A DNA stretch of 22,528 bases from Clostridia bacterium (GTDB taxonomy: Bacteria > Bacillota_A > Clostridia > Christensenellales > Aristaeellaceae): positions 1 to 22,528 of the forward strand of contig JAFQOY010000049.1 in assembly GCA_017412025.1 (NCBI GenBank). Direction: 5' to 3'. Position numbers and translations under genes: made by a program. The notes below the pieces were generated by a model. The model saw nothing but the letters and a program-made list of their open reading frames with translations, did no database searches and was not told where the DNA came from. Shown here one piece after another: positions 15,247 to 22,335 of this stretch. Every line of letters begins with the position of its first letter. Position 1 is the stretch's first letter.

Positions 15247-15693
15247 TTACACTTCCTCACCGTTTTCAATCGCCATGATCTGATTGACGCGGCGCTGATG
15301 CCTTTCGCCTGCAAACGCAGTCGTCAGCCAGATCTCCACGATCATCCGCGCCAGCTCGCTGCCCACCACGCGCGCGCCGAGGGCGAGCATATTGGCGTCG
15401 TTGTGCTCGCGGGACATCTTCGCCGAGAAGCAGTCGGAGCACACCACACAGCGGATGCCCCTGACCTTGTTGGCGGCAAGCGAAATGCCGATGCCCGTGC
15501 CGCAGCAGAGGATGCCGCGCTCGCACTCGCCGGAGGCGACCGCCTTGGCAGCCGCCTGGCCAAAGTGCGCATAGTCGCAGCTGCCCTCCGTATAGGTGCC
15601 AAAGTCCTTGTAGGCAAGGCCCATGCCGTCAAGCAGCGCCATGATTTCCTTCTTCAGCGGCAGACCCGCGTGGTCGCTTCCCAATGCAATCAT
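15247..15693 (-). CDS. rpiB: Ribose-5-phosphate isomerase B
   Basis: A 148-residue cytoplasmic sugar-phosphate isomerase of the RpiB/LacAB family, interconverting ribose 5-phosphate and ribulose 5-phosphate. MIALGSDHAGLPLKK at the N-terminus carries the Asp-His pair, CCGTGIGISLAANK (about 63-76) holds the catalytic Cys and the phosphate-binding loop, and REHNDANMLALGARVVG (about 95-111) is the second family signature. The intact length matches the family. The start at 15693 is fixed by the family N-terminus and AGGAGG nine bases upstream; the open frame continues upstream only as a shadow of the Cys-rich gene. A LacA/B-type or other aldose isomerase role is possible next to sugar-uptake genes. 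Confidence 0.93.
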   Translation of the reverse strand: MIALGSDHAGLPLKKEIMALLDGMGLAYKDFGTYTEGSCDYAHFGQAAAKAVASGECERGILCCGTGIGISLAANKVRGIRCVVCSDCFSAKMSREHNDANMLALGARVVGSELARMIVEIWLTTAFAGERHQRRVNQIMAIENGEEV

Positions 15694-15749
15694 GTTGATT
15701 CCTCCTGTTGTTTTGTCATCAAGTTCGTATACACGGCATACGCCGTCCC

Positions 15750-15989
15750 TCAGTCGATAAAATCCTCCGGCCGCAGCGGCTGGCGGCGCATGTCGCCGCT
15801 CTCCTCCTGCGCCTCGTGCTCCGCCGCGTGATCGACAAAGACCAGCTTCCTGAGATCCTCCCGGCTGACGACCGTGTTCGTGCCCATGCAGGCCCTGCAG
15901 CGGAACAGGCACTCCGGGCATACGCAGCCGATGTCAAGTCCCTCAGACTGAATCATATATGTGCCGCACTCAGGGCATCCGCATCTCAT
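15750..15989 (-). CDS. Cys-rich zinc-ribbon-like mini-protein
   Basis: A 79-residue protein. The first 36 residues hold eight Cys in short motifs (CGCPEC, then CVCPEC and CRAC), a pattern expected of one or two zinc-binding knuckles. The rest is an acidic, His-containing tail without a recognised domain. No signal peptide or membrane segment is present. Its ATG overlaps the stop of the deacetylase gene (ATGA, four bases), and GGAGGGAG sits at a suitable distance upstream. It lies between envelope and sugar genes. I do not know its function; a small metal-binding adaptor or regulator is only a guess from the Cys pattern. Confidence 0.75.
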   Translation of the reverse strand: MRCGCPECGTYMIQSEGLDIGCVCPECLFRCRACMGTNTVVSREDLRKLVFVDHAAEHEAQEESGDMRRQPLRPEDFID

Positions 15990-16774
15990 GGCGTTTCTCC
16001 CTCCGTCTCATTCTCCTGCTCCGTCTCCGTGAGCATCATGTGCGCCGGACAGCGCGCATACAGCGCCCTGTCCACGGGATCCGTCGACATCCTGCGGAAT
16101 TCATATCCGCGCTCCCTGTAATACGCCACCAGATCCGGCAGAATCCTGCGCGTGCGTACCTTCGCCTCGTGCATCAGCAGGATGACGACCTCTTCATCCG
16201 CGCTGGTCTCCACCGCCAGGTCATACAGATCCTGCTGGGTCACGCCGGCATGCGTATCGCCCGTCATGGCGTTCCAGTCAAACCAGGAAAAGCCTGCGTC
16301 AACCACGGCATGCTTGGCCCTGCTTGAATAGCTCGTGCTGCCGCCCGGAAAACGATACAGATCCGTCGTAAAATCCTCTCCGGCGATACCGCGCATCTCC
16401 TTGAGGAAGCGCTCGATATCCCGGGCGATAAAGGTGACGTCCTTCTTGATCATGCCCGGCGAATGCCCCATCGTGTGGCAGCCGACGGCATGTCCGGCGT
16501 CCACGACCATCTTCGCATGCTCCGGATACGCCCTGACGGCCAGACCGACAAAGAAGAATGTCGCCGGCACGTCAAGCTCCTCAAGCAGCGCAAGCAGCTC
16601 CGGCGTATCCGCCTTGGGGCCGTCGTCAAACGTCAGATAGACCACCTTCTGCGCCGCAGAAGAAGCCGTTTCCGCCGCATCCGTCATCTCTTCCGCGCCG
16701 GCGGCAGCGGCTGCAAGCAGGCACAGCACAAGCAGCGCCATCGTCATCAGTCTCTTGATCATCGCTTCTGTCAT
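15986..16774 (-). CDS. Exported NodB-type polysaccharide deacetylase
   Basis: A 262-residue carbohydrate esterase family 4 protein. An N-terminal hydrophobic segment (about 6-26, ending AAAAAGAEE) is a signal peptide or anchor. NodB motifs are in order: TFDDGP (48-53) with base and metal-ligand Asp, HTMGH (100-104) with both metal His, RFPGG (141-145), DWNAMTGD (166-173) and LLMHE (200-204). All key residues remain, so deacetylation of N-acetylated envelope glycans, such as peptidoglycan, is likely outside the membrane. The frame extends upstream to 16846 through the end of proA; the ATG at 16774 follows a weak purine-rich GGAAAAGAAAGAGA, with an ATG at 16762 as alternative. It overlaps the Cys-rich gene by four bases and starts 16 bases after proA ends. 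Confidence 0.9.
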   Translation of the reverse strand: MTEAMIKRLMTMALLVLCLLAAAAAGAEEMTDAAETASSAAQKVVYLTFDDGPKADTPELLALLEELDVPATFFFVGLAVRAYPEHAKMVVDAGHAVGCHTMGHSPGMIKKDVTFIARDIERFLKEMRGIAGEDFTTDLYRFPGGSTSYSSRAKHAVVDAGFSWFDWNAMTGDTHAGVTQQDLYDLAVETSADEEVVILLMHEAKVRTRRILPDLVAYYRERGYEFRRMSTDPVDRALYARCPAHMMLTETEQENETEGETP

Positions 16775-16790
16775 TCTCTTTCTTTTCCGT

Positions 16791-18095
16791 TCAGCGCAGC
16801 TTCCTGTGCGTGAATGCGCGCTTCTTTCCTGCAAAGTCCGCCACAACGTCTCCGTGGCCGCTCAGCAGATACTTGTAAGAGCACAGGCCTTCAAGGCCCA
16901 TCGGCCCGCGCGCATGAATCTTTCCGGTGGAGATGCCCACCTCCGCGCCGAAGCCATAGCGGAAACCGTCGGCGAAGCGGGTGGAGCAGTTGTGGTACAC
17001 ACCCGCAGAATCCACCAGCGCAAAGAAGCGCTTGGCCGCCTGCTCGTCGCTCGTCACGATGCAGTCGGTATGATGGGAGCCGTAGCGGTTGATGTGCGCA
17101 ATCGCCTCGTCGATGCTGTCCACAATCCGGACAGCAATCACGTGATCCAGATATTCCGCCTTCCAGTCCTCCTCGGTCGCCGCACGGCACGGAATACCCG
17201 GGATCAGCGCCTGCGCCCGCGCGTCGGCCACCAGCTTCACGCCCGCCGTGTGCAGCGCCGCCGCCGTGATGGGCAGGGCAGTCGCCGCCGCATCCTTGTG
17301 CACCAGCAGCGTTTCCGCCGCGTTGCAGGCTGCGGGATACTGCGTCTTGGCGTCCACCGTCACGCGCGCGGCCATCTGCGCATCGCAGCAAGCGTCGATA
17401 TACACATGGCATACGCCGTCGCTGTGCCCCAGCACCGGGATGCGGCTGTTGTCCATGATGTAGCGTACAAAGCTGTTCGATCCGCGCGGGATGATCAGGT
17501 CGATGTAATCATCCATCCTGAGCATCTCACCGACCTCTTCGCGCGTCGTCAGCAGGCCCGCCCAGCCCTGCGGCACGCCCGCCGCCTCGCTCGCCTCGCG
17601 CAGCACGGCATACAGCGCCGCATTGGAATGCAGCGCCTCGCGCCCGCCCTTGAGCAATACGGCGTTGCCGCTCCTGAGGCACAGGCCTGCAATCTGCACC
17701 AGCGCATCAGGTCTTGCTTCAAAGATCACGCCGACCACGCCGATGGGGCAGGCCACGCGCGAAAGCACCAACCCATCCGCCAGCTCGGTGCGCAGCTGCT
17801 CGCATCCGATGGGATCGTCCATCTTTGCCAGCGCGCGCAGACCCTCGCAGACGTCCGCCAGCTTGCTCTCGTCAAATTTAAGCCGCTTGAGCACCGGCGC
17901 AGGGATTCCGTTCGCCTTCGCCGCATCCATGTCCTTTGCATTCGCCGCAAAAATCGCGTCACGATTGCTTTCAAGCGCATCGGCAACCGCCTCCAGCGCG
18001 CGGCTGCGCACCTGCTCAGGCGCCGCCGCCAGCGCAAAGCTCGCCTGCTTCGCCGCCGCGGCAATGGCCAGCGTCTCGGTCTGACAACCGCTCAT
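16791..18095 (-). CDS. proA: Gamma-glutamyl phosphate reductase
   Basis: A 434-residue cytoplasmic NADPH-dependent enzyme of proline synthesis that reduces gamma-glutamyl phosphate to glutamate semialdehyde. The sequence follows the family along its length: GVVGVIFEARPDALVQIAGL (about 119-138), LLKGGREALHSN (147-158), DLIIPRGSNSFV (199-210), and YPAACNAAETLLVH with the catalytic Cys at about 257. The start shares one base with the stop of the LCP-like gene (TAATG) and AGGAGG lies ten bases upstream inside that gene, so translation is coupled. The kinase partner gene proB is not in the window, and the enzyme sits among envelope genes, an unusual setting. Confidence 0.96.
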   Translation of the reverse strand: MSGCQTETLAIAAAAKQASFALAAAPEQVRSRALEAVADALESNRDAIFAANAKDMDAAKANGIPAPVLKRLKFDESKLADVCEGLRALAKMDDPIGCEQLRTELADGLVLSRVACPIGVVGVIFEARPDALVQIAGLCLRSGNAVLLKGGREALHSNAALYAVLREASEAAGVPQGWAGLLTTREEVGEMLRMDDYIDLIIPRGSNSFVRYIMDNSRIPVLGHSDGVCHVYIDACCDAQMAARVTVDAKTQYPAACNAAETLLVHKDAAATALPITAAALHTAGVKLVADARAQALIPGIPCRAATEEDWKAEYLDHVIAVRIVDSIDEAIAHINRYGSHHTDCIVTSDEQAAKRFFALVDSAGVYHNCSTRFADGFRYGFGAEVGISTGKIHARGPMGLEGLCSYKYLLSGHGDVVADFAGKKRAFTHRKLR

Positions 18096-18886
18096 TATTC
18101 ATATACCTCCTTATAAAAAGCCGCCTTCATTTCCTCTGCGCTCATGTCGCTGTACAGATACAGCTCGCGGCGGTCGTCTCCGCCCTGAAAGGAGCTGAGC
18201 ATCGTCACGCCCGCCAGCGCGTTGAGATTGGTGTCCATGCCCTCCAGCAGCCTCTTGCCCAGGCTCAGCAGATTTGTACCGCCGTTTGCACGCAGCCCCT
18301 GCCTGAGCAGATCCATGAAGACCGTATAGCTGCGGTTCTTTTCCGCATAGTCGCTCTCAAGCCGGATATTCACATAGTCAAGAATATTCGCGCTGGTCAG
18401 CGCATTGTCGCCCGCCCATGTATTGAGAATGGCCGCCTCTTCCTCATTGAGCCACATGCTCAGCACGCCGATCTCATCAACCAGCTCCGGCAGAATGCTC
18501 AAGTCCATGGCGACATATGTGCTGATATTCAGATCCAGCAGGCTATTGAGCGCACGCGCGGCGAGCAGGCCGCGGCTTTTCGGCGCGCCCATCATATACA
18601 CCTCGCCCAGCTGCACGTCGCCTGCCTCCGGCACATTGACCATCGTATCGCATTCAACCATCGTCATCACGCTGCGTCCGGTCCGGCTGTTGATCGAAGC
18701 GATCATCACCGTATCCGTCATATCGCCGTTCTGCATCAGCACAAGGACATTGTTTACGTTTTTATCCAGGCTGCGGTTGAGCTTCAGATCCCTCTTGGTC
18801 ACGGTAATCTCCGCCAGAGCGCAGGCGCACACCATCACAAGCGCAAGCAGGAGCGCCGCAGCGGCAGTCATCTTTCTGTTCATCAT
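18095..18886 (-). CDS. Degenerate LCP (LytR-CpsA-Psr)-like exported protein
   Basis: A 263-residue protein with an N-terminal signal or anchor segment (about 6-25). Residues about 46-200 follow the LCP layout: VLVLMQNGDMTDTVMIASINSRTGRSVMTMVECDT matches the usual TDTMMI-S-N--T---SIPRDT strand, STYVAMDLSILPELVDEIG matches the YV-VDF---ELVD-IGG segment, and NIRLESDYAEKNRS replaces the Arg-rich region. LCP enzymes attach glycopolymers to the wall. Here the conserved PRD motif reads ECD and the second Arg-rich motif is thinned, so catalysis is doubtful and a binding or regulatory role is possible. AAGGAG upstream supports the start; the second Met at 18883 is an alternative. It is followed by proA with a one-base overlap. 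The family call rests on pattern, not a search. Confidence 0.7.
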   Translation of the reverse strand: MMNRKMTAAAALLLALVMVCACALAEITVTKRDLKLNRSLDKNVNNVLVLMQNGDMTDTVMIASINSRTGRSVMTMVECDTMVNVPEAGDVQLGEVYMMGAPKSRGLLAARALNSLLDLNISTYVAMDLSILPELVDEIGVLSMWLNEEEAAILNTWAGDNALTSANILDYVNIRLESDYAEKNRSYTVFMDLLRQGLRANGGTNLLSLGKRLLEGMDTNLNALAGVTMLSSFQGGDDRRELYLYSDMSAEEMKAAFYKEVYE

Positions 18887-18919
18887 CGTATGTTCTCCTT
18901 ATTCCGTTTCTGTATGGTC

Positions 18920-19429
18920 TTACTTCGCTTTTTTAAAGATAAACAGCTTCGAAAAGACGTAGTTGAGGATGATCACCAGAATGTTGATGATCAGCTTCAT
19001 CGCCAGATCATTCATGCCCAGCAGATCAACTGTCACAAACATCAGCGCCAGCTCCATGCCGAAGGAAACGAGGCGCATCGTCACAAAGCTGATAAACTCG
19101 CGCGCAAGCTGAGCCGCCGTATCGCAGTGCGTATGGAAGACGAACACCTTGTTGACCACATAGCCAAACGCCACGGCTGTCGCCCATGCGATGCAGGTGC
19201 CCACCGTGGTGAGCAGCTCCGCCGGAATCATCGCGCCGAAAGGACGCGTTACAATGTAGTATACGACGTAGTTGACGATCGTCGTCGCCACGCCGGCAAA
19301 CAGATAGGCGACCAGCTCCGTGTTGTTCCAGAGCTTTTCACACACGCCCCCAAGCTTCGGGGATATTTTGCCAATCAGCGCAATGACGGCGCGCGCCAGC
19401 GCATCAATCCATCCAAATACTGTTTTCAT
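18920..19429 (-). CDS. GtrA-like membrane protein
   Basis: A 169-residue polytopic membrane protein. Four hydrophobic segments lie at about 38-60, 70-95, 108-128 and 141-161. The pattern LVAYLFAGVATTIVNYVVYYIV at the first segment and YVVNKVFVFH and YVFSKLFIFKK at the loop ends is characteristic of the GtrA/DPMS-like family. Members are thought to help move lipid-linked sugars such as undecaprenyl-phosphate-glucose across the membrane for glycan modification. GAGGAA nine bases upstream supports the start. It is the first gene of the seven-gene minus-strand run and is followed by the LCP-like gene after 33 bases, consistent with envelope polysaccharide assembly. Confidence 0.9.
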   Translation of the reverse strand: MKTVFGWIDALARAVIALIGKISPKLGGVCEKLWNNTELVAYLFAGVATTIVNYVVYYIVTRPFGAMIPAELLTTVGTCIAWATAVAFGYVVNKVFVFHTHCDTAAQLAREFISFVTMRLVSFGMELALMFVTVDLLGMNDLAMKLIINILVIILNYVFSKLFIFKKAK

Positions 19430-19502
19430 GGTCTGTATTCCTCATATTCATTTTCTTCGTTTCTGCTGCAGCAGGCGGTTCATTGTCTACTGAGCCGATC
19501 AT

Positions 19503-19531
19503 ATTATAGCACGGCGGACACACAGGGTCAA
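19503..19531 (-). promoter_or_regulatory. Promoter of the gtrA-to-GH28 gene run
   Basis: On the minus strand: TTGACC (19531-19526), 17-base spacer ending TGC, TATAAT (19508-19503), so both a -35 and an extended -10 are present. It lies 73 bases before the GtrA start. No other clear promoter is seen within the downstream run until the importer promoter. Confidence 0.8.
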
Positions 19532-19598
19532 TCAAGGTTTAGCGCTCATTCACGCATGTCTGTTCTGCCTTTTTCCCCTTCGTACGCACGCTCATTCC

Positions 19599-19627
19599 TT
19601 GACAGATATCCGCTCTGATGATATGCT
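19599..19627 (+). promoter_or_regulatory. Promoter of the phosphoribosyltransferase-like gene
   Basis: On the plus strand: TTGACA (19599-19604), 17-base spacer, TATGCT (19622-19627). The predicted start site falls in the triple repeat that follows. The ribosome-binding site GGAGGG is at 19677-19682. Confidence 0.75.
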
Positions 19628-19631
19628 AATC

Positions 19632-19674
19632 AGAGACTTTAACTATAGAAGCTTTAAAACAGAAACTTTAAAAT
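19632..19674 (+). repeat. Triple 14-15-base repeat in the leader
   Basis: Three adjacent units read AGAGACTTTAACTAT (19632-19646), AGAAGCTTTAAAAC (19647-19660) and AGAAACTTTAAAAT (19661-19674). They share AGA--CTTTAA and fill most of the space between promoter and ribosome-binding site. The spacing of about 1.4 helical turns is not typical of a single DNA-binding protein. No PyrR-type attenuator sequence is visible. Confidence 0.6.
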
Positions 19675-19690
19675 ACGGAGGGAACATTCC

Positions 19691-20560
19691 ATGGAGAATC
19701 CTGTCATTTCCTGGCTGTTTGAAACCGACGCTGTCCGCGTCTGCCCCGAAGGTCAGCCGTTCTGGTATACGTCCGGCAAGCTTGGCCCGTTCTATATCAA
19801 CACCCAGTTCCTCTACGGCAGCGAGGCTGCGGCCAACGCGCTGCTCAAGACGATCGAGGAGGCCTGTGCCGGCGACAAGCTCGCCTTCTATGACAAGGTA
19901 TGGGCGGATATCTCCGCGCAGCTTGAGTCCTGCCCGATCTTTTCCAGCCTGATCGACCTGCTGACCGAAGCGGCGCGCAAACTCGACGTCGACTTCGTCT
20001 CCGGCGGCGAGCGCCGCGACTTCTTCTTCTCCATGCCGGTCGCCAAAAAGCTGGGCCTTGGCCACCTGTCCATCTTCAAGGATCTCTCCTGCGTGTACAC
20101 CGATGCAAACGGCGTGAGCATGGACGCGGACAAGGCTGGTCTTGCCGGTAAGAAGAGCGTGCATATCGCCGACCTGATCACCGTCGCCTCTTCTTACATC
20201 CGCGCGTGGATTCCCGCCGTCGAGGCGCTGGGCGCGAAGATTGCGTACTCCCTCGCGGTCGTCGACCGCGATCAGGGCGGCAGCAAGATTCTGGCCGACG
20301 CCGGCTGCCCGCTGACCACGCTCATCACCATCAAGCCGGAGCTGTTTGAGACTGCGCTGAAGATGGGCCGCCTGAACGAAAAGCAGCTGGATCTGGTCAA
20401 CTCCTTCATCGCCGATCCGGACAAGTTCCTCACCGATTTCCTGCTGGCCAATCCCGACTTCCTGGCCCGCGAAATCGCCAAGGGCGGCAAGAGCGCCCAG
20501 CGCGCGCAGCTGTGCATCGACAGCGGCTTTGCGCCGGAGGCAGCCCTGCCCAAGGCATGA
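19691..20560 (+). CDS. Orotate phosphoribosyltransferase-like protein
   Basis: A 289-residue protein with the layout of PyrE-type phosphoribosyltransferases. YTSGKLGPFYINTQFLYG (about 27-44) matches the substrate-binding strand of OPRT (T-SG--SP-Y-). FVSGGERRDFFFSMPVAKKLGLGHLSIFKD (about 101-130) replaces the usual GG--GGIPLA--VA--L. AVVDRDQGGSKIL (about 193-205) matches the VDR-EGG segment. The PRPP loop, normally VEDVVTTGGS, reads HIADLITVASSYIRAW here, so the acidic pair and glycines are largely lost. It is longer than classic PyrE (about 210 residues), with an extra helical C-terminus. Activity on orotate is therefore uncertain. GGAGGG eight bases upstream fixes the start. The gene overlaps the following GNAT gene by four bases. 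Confidence 0.7.
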   Translation: MENPVISWLFETDAVRVCPEGQPFWYTSGKLGPFYINTQFLYGSEAAANALLKTIEEACAGDKLAFYDKVWADISAQLESCPIFSSLIDLLTEAARKLDVDFVSGGERRDFFFSMPVAKKLGLGHLSIFKDLSCVYTDANGVSMDADKAGLAGKKSVHIADLITVASSYIRAWIPAVEALGAKIAYSLAVVDRDQGGSKILADAGCPLTTLITIKPELFETALKMGRLNEKQLDLVNSFIADPDKFLTDFLLANPDFLAREIAKGGKSAQRAQLCIDSGFAPEAALPKA

Positions 20561-20886
20561 TCACCCTGAAATACATTGGAAAAAGCGCAGACGACCTGCG
20601 CTTTTTCATTCTCAAAAACGGCGCGCACGCCGGCGGCGTCACCGTGCACAGCGCGCAGGGCGATACGTTTTCCTACGGGATTGCCATATCTCCGCAGATG
20701 CGCAGGCAGGGCATAGCCAAAGCCGCGCTCCCGCTGCTCTACCAGGAAATGAAGCGCAGAGGCTTTCGCAGCGCCGTCGTATGCGTCGCGCCGGGCAACG
20801 CTGCGTCGCTGGCGCTGCACCGCTCGCTGGGCTTTGCTGTCATACAGACTGAGTCTGAGAAAATCACGCTCCGCCTTCCGCTATGA
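20557..20886 (+). CDS. Small GNAT-family N-acetyltransferase
   Basis: A 109-residue acetyltransferase of the GNAT fold, probably transferring acetyl from acetyl-CoA to an unknown amine. The acetyl-CoA pyrophosphate loop appears in AISPQMRRQGIAKAALPLLYQEM (about 47-69, Q/R-x-x-G-x-A form), and the motif B segment in APGNAASLALHRSLGFAVI (about 77-95). It is short for the family and lacks part of the N-terminal strands. Its ATG overlaps the stop of the phosphoribosyltransferase-like gene (ATGA), so it is translated by coupling. The open frame extends further upstream only as a shadow of that gene. Confidence 0.85.
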   Translation: MITLKYIGKSADDLRFFILKNGAHAGGVTVHSAQGDTFSYGIAISPQMRRQGIAKAALPLLYQEMKRRGFRSAVVCVAPGNAASLALHRSLGFAVIQTESEKITLRLPL

Positions 20887-20913
20887 CCATTTCGGCAGAC
20901 GGGTTTTCTGCAT

Positions 20914-20943
20914 CAAAAAACTCCGCTTTAGCGGGGTGTTTAT
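20914..20943 (+). terminator. Terminator after the GNAT gene
   Basis: ACTCCGC (20920-20926) pairs with GCGGGGT (20931-20937) around TTTA, with an A6 tract before and GTTTAT after. It begins 33 bases after the GNAT stop and could act in both directions. Confidence 0.7.
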
Positions 20944-20956
20944 AAGACAGTAACAA
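20942..20956. repeat. Left copy of imperfect inverted repeat
   Basis: ATAAGACAGTAACAA here matches, in opposite orientation and with one extra base, the sequence at 22364-22379. The two copies enclose the low-GC acetyltransferase/trmO block. Both lie next to hairpins. Confidence 0.4.
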
Positions 20957-20958
20957 AA

Positions 20959-20993
20959 GCAAAAGGCGTGACGAAAGTGGTCGCGCCTTTTGC
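20959..20993. repeat. Hairpin in gene-free stretch
   Basis: GCAAAAGGCG (20959-20968) pairs perfectly with CGCCTTTTGC (20984-20993), loop 15 bases. It is one of three hairpins in the 294-base stretch without a gene between 20887 and 21180. No role is evident beyond possible transcription termination. Confidence 0.55.
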
Positions 20994-21061
20994 CTTATGT
21001 GGATAGCTGCTTTCGAGGCGCAAGAGGAATGCAGTCCCTTGCTCGGAACATAGTGACGCAA

Positions 21062-21093
21062 AACGCCCCGGACATTTTGGTGTCCGGGGCGTT
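21062..21093 (-). terminator. Terminator of the low-GC minus-strand operon
   Basis: AACGCCCCGGAC (21062-21073) pairs over 12 bases with GTCCGGGGCGTT (21082-21093). On the minus strand the stem is followed by a short T-run (GTTTTGCG). It lies about 88 bases after the acetyltransferase stop at 21181. Confidence 0.65.
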
Positions 21094-21180
21094 CCGTCTC
21101 ACAGAGTACACATATGGGGATTCCCCTGTATAGAAGTGCGCCCTTTGTCCCGTCCGGATAATCGGAATCAGCGCTTTATA

Positions 21181-21726
21181 TTACTTGGAATCCGAATTAA
21201 GTTTTCCGTAGATATAATAATCGCACCAAGTGTTTACCATTTTTCCCTGACGAATCAGACCCTCCTGTCTATATCCACATTTCTCCAGCATTTTCTGTGA
21301 GGCAATATTTCTGACATCCACCTTAGTCCACAACCGCTGAAGTTCAGTGTGCAGAAAGCAGAAATCTGTCATGGCAGACAGTGCCTCTGTACCGTAGCCT
21401 TTTCCTTGGCAGCTCTGTGAAAGACGGATTGCAACAGAAGCCATGCGATTACCTTCGATCAGATATACCCAAATATCACCAATTACCTTCGCAGACGATT
21501 TTTCCTCAATTCCCAAATGAAAACTCTTTGAAGATTTTTCTTCTTTTTCAAAAAGTAGTTCCGGATTCCTGTCTGTTTTTCCCGGGCCTTTTCCCCAGTA
21601 AGTATAGATGGACTTGTCCGGCATCCATTCCCTTAAGGCGGACACGTCCGCCGCACACATGGGGCGAATACGAAGGCGGTTGGTATCAATTACCGGCTTT
21701 TTTTGCAGATAATCGGAAAGAGCCAT
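21181..21726 (-). CDS. RimJ/RimL-type GNAT acetyltransferase
   Basis: A 181-residue GNAT protein of the ribosomal-protein/antibiotic acetyltransferase branch. TNRLRIRPMCAADVSALREWM (about 15-35) is the typical opening. The acetyl-CoA loop is in SQSCQGKGYGTEALSAMTDFCF (about 103-124, Q-x-x-G-x-G), and VDVRNIASQKMLEKCGYRQEGLIRQ (about 137-161) is the N-AS--ML-K-GF-EG signature. The substrate may be a ribosomal protein N-terminus or a small molecule; this cannot be told apart. AAGGAGG eight bases upstream overlaps the stop codon of trmO, indicating coupled translation. GC content of about 45% is clearly below that of the genes to the left. Confidence 0.9.
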   Translation of the reverse strand: MALSDYLQKKPVIDTNRLRIRPMCAADVSALREWMPDKSIYTYWGKGPGKTDRNPELLFEKEEKSSKSFHLGIEEKSSAKVIGDIWVYLIEGNRMASVAIRLSQSCQGKGYGTEALSAMTDFCFLHTELQRLWTKVDVRNIASQKMLEKCGYRQEGLIRQGKMVNTWCDYYIYGKLNSDSK

Positions 21727-21738
21727 GATAACGCCTCC

Positions 21739-22215
21739 TTAAAAATTGAATTCAGCATCCCAGTCAAACTCACCGCTTTCCTCATAGGACTTCGGCCAAT
21801 GGCTGCACCAGTTCGGCCCGGAAGAATGCTCGACCCGATCAATACTTGGCGTGTAAGGTTTCAGGTCAAGGACTATGCTGCCCGGAAAAGCATCCATGTA
21901 GGACAGGCCAATCGTTCCGGCCGACTCATCCACATATACGATATTAACATTGGACACTGCGATAGGATTCGGCCTTTCAGGTGAGCGGAGCGCAAATACG
22001 CCAATCTCTTCCGGCCCTTTTGCATAAGGCTTCTTTTCGACAAGAGTTCCACGATCCTTATCATTATCGCAGCCATCCATCCACCAAAGAACCTGCGCAT
22101 GGCTATACTCCCCCAGACCTTTCAGGCCGGCTCTGTATGCAGGGTTAAGGAAGATTTTCGTTTCATCATTCTCATTTTCAATCTTTCCGATGGGAAATAC
22201 TTTGATTTCGTTCAT
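21739..22215 (-). CDS. trmO: TrmO/UPF0066 (TsaA-like) tRNA methyltransferase
   Basis: A 158-residue protein of the UPF0066/TrmO family, beta-barrel enzymes that use S-adenosylmethionine to N6-methylate the t6A37 base of some tRNAs. FALRSPERPNPIAVSNVNI (about 79-97) is the defining signature; the opening IKVFPIGKIENENDE and LDLKPYTPSID (about 124-134) also match. It is a short form lacking the C-terminal domain of E. coli TrmO, so target and activity are less certain. An in-frame ATG at 22242 lacks a good site; the ATG at 22215 follows AGGAGG at nine bases. First gene of a two-gene low-GC operon with the acetyltransferase. Confidence 0.85.
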   Translation of the reverse strand: MNEIKVFPIGKIENENDETKIFLNPAYRAGLKGLGEYSHAQVLWWMDGCDNDKDRGTLVEKKPYAKGPEEIGVFALRSPERPNPIAVSNVNIVYVDESAGTIGLSYMDAFPGSIVLDLKPYTPSIDRVEHSSGPNWCSHWPKSYEESGEFDWDAEFNF

Positions 22216-22260
22216 GTATATGAACCTCCTAAATAATCTCATCGAGCGCCCGATACCTAT

Positions 22261-22288
22261 ATTCTACAAAGTGTAATGGATACTTCAA
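22261..22288 (-). promoter_or_regulatory. Promoter of the trmO-acetyltransferase operon
   Basis: On the minus strand: TTGAAG (22288-22283), 16-base spacer, TAGAAT (22266-22261), about 46 bases before the trmO start. Confidence 0.55.
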
Positions 22289-22335
22289 TCCCTAATTTCA
22301 AAAATAATAAATTGTGCAAATTAAGCCGATTCAAA

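Noticed and set aside
12293..15831. Long plus-strand frames of 505 and 630 codons
   Set aside because: They mirror the binding protein, GH28 and rpiB genes, whose motifs are unambiguous on the minus strand.
19628..19690. Possible PyrR-type attenuator before the phosphoribosyltransferase-like gene
   Set aside because: No PyrR-binding loop consensus and no terminator/antiterminator pair is present in the short leader.
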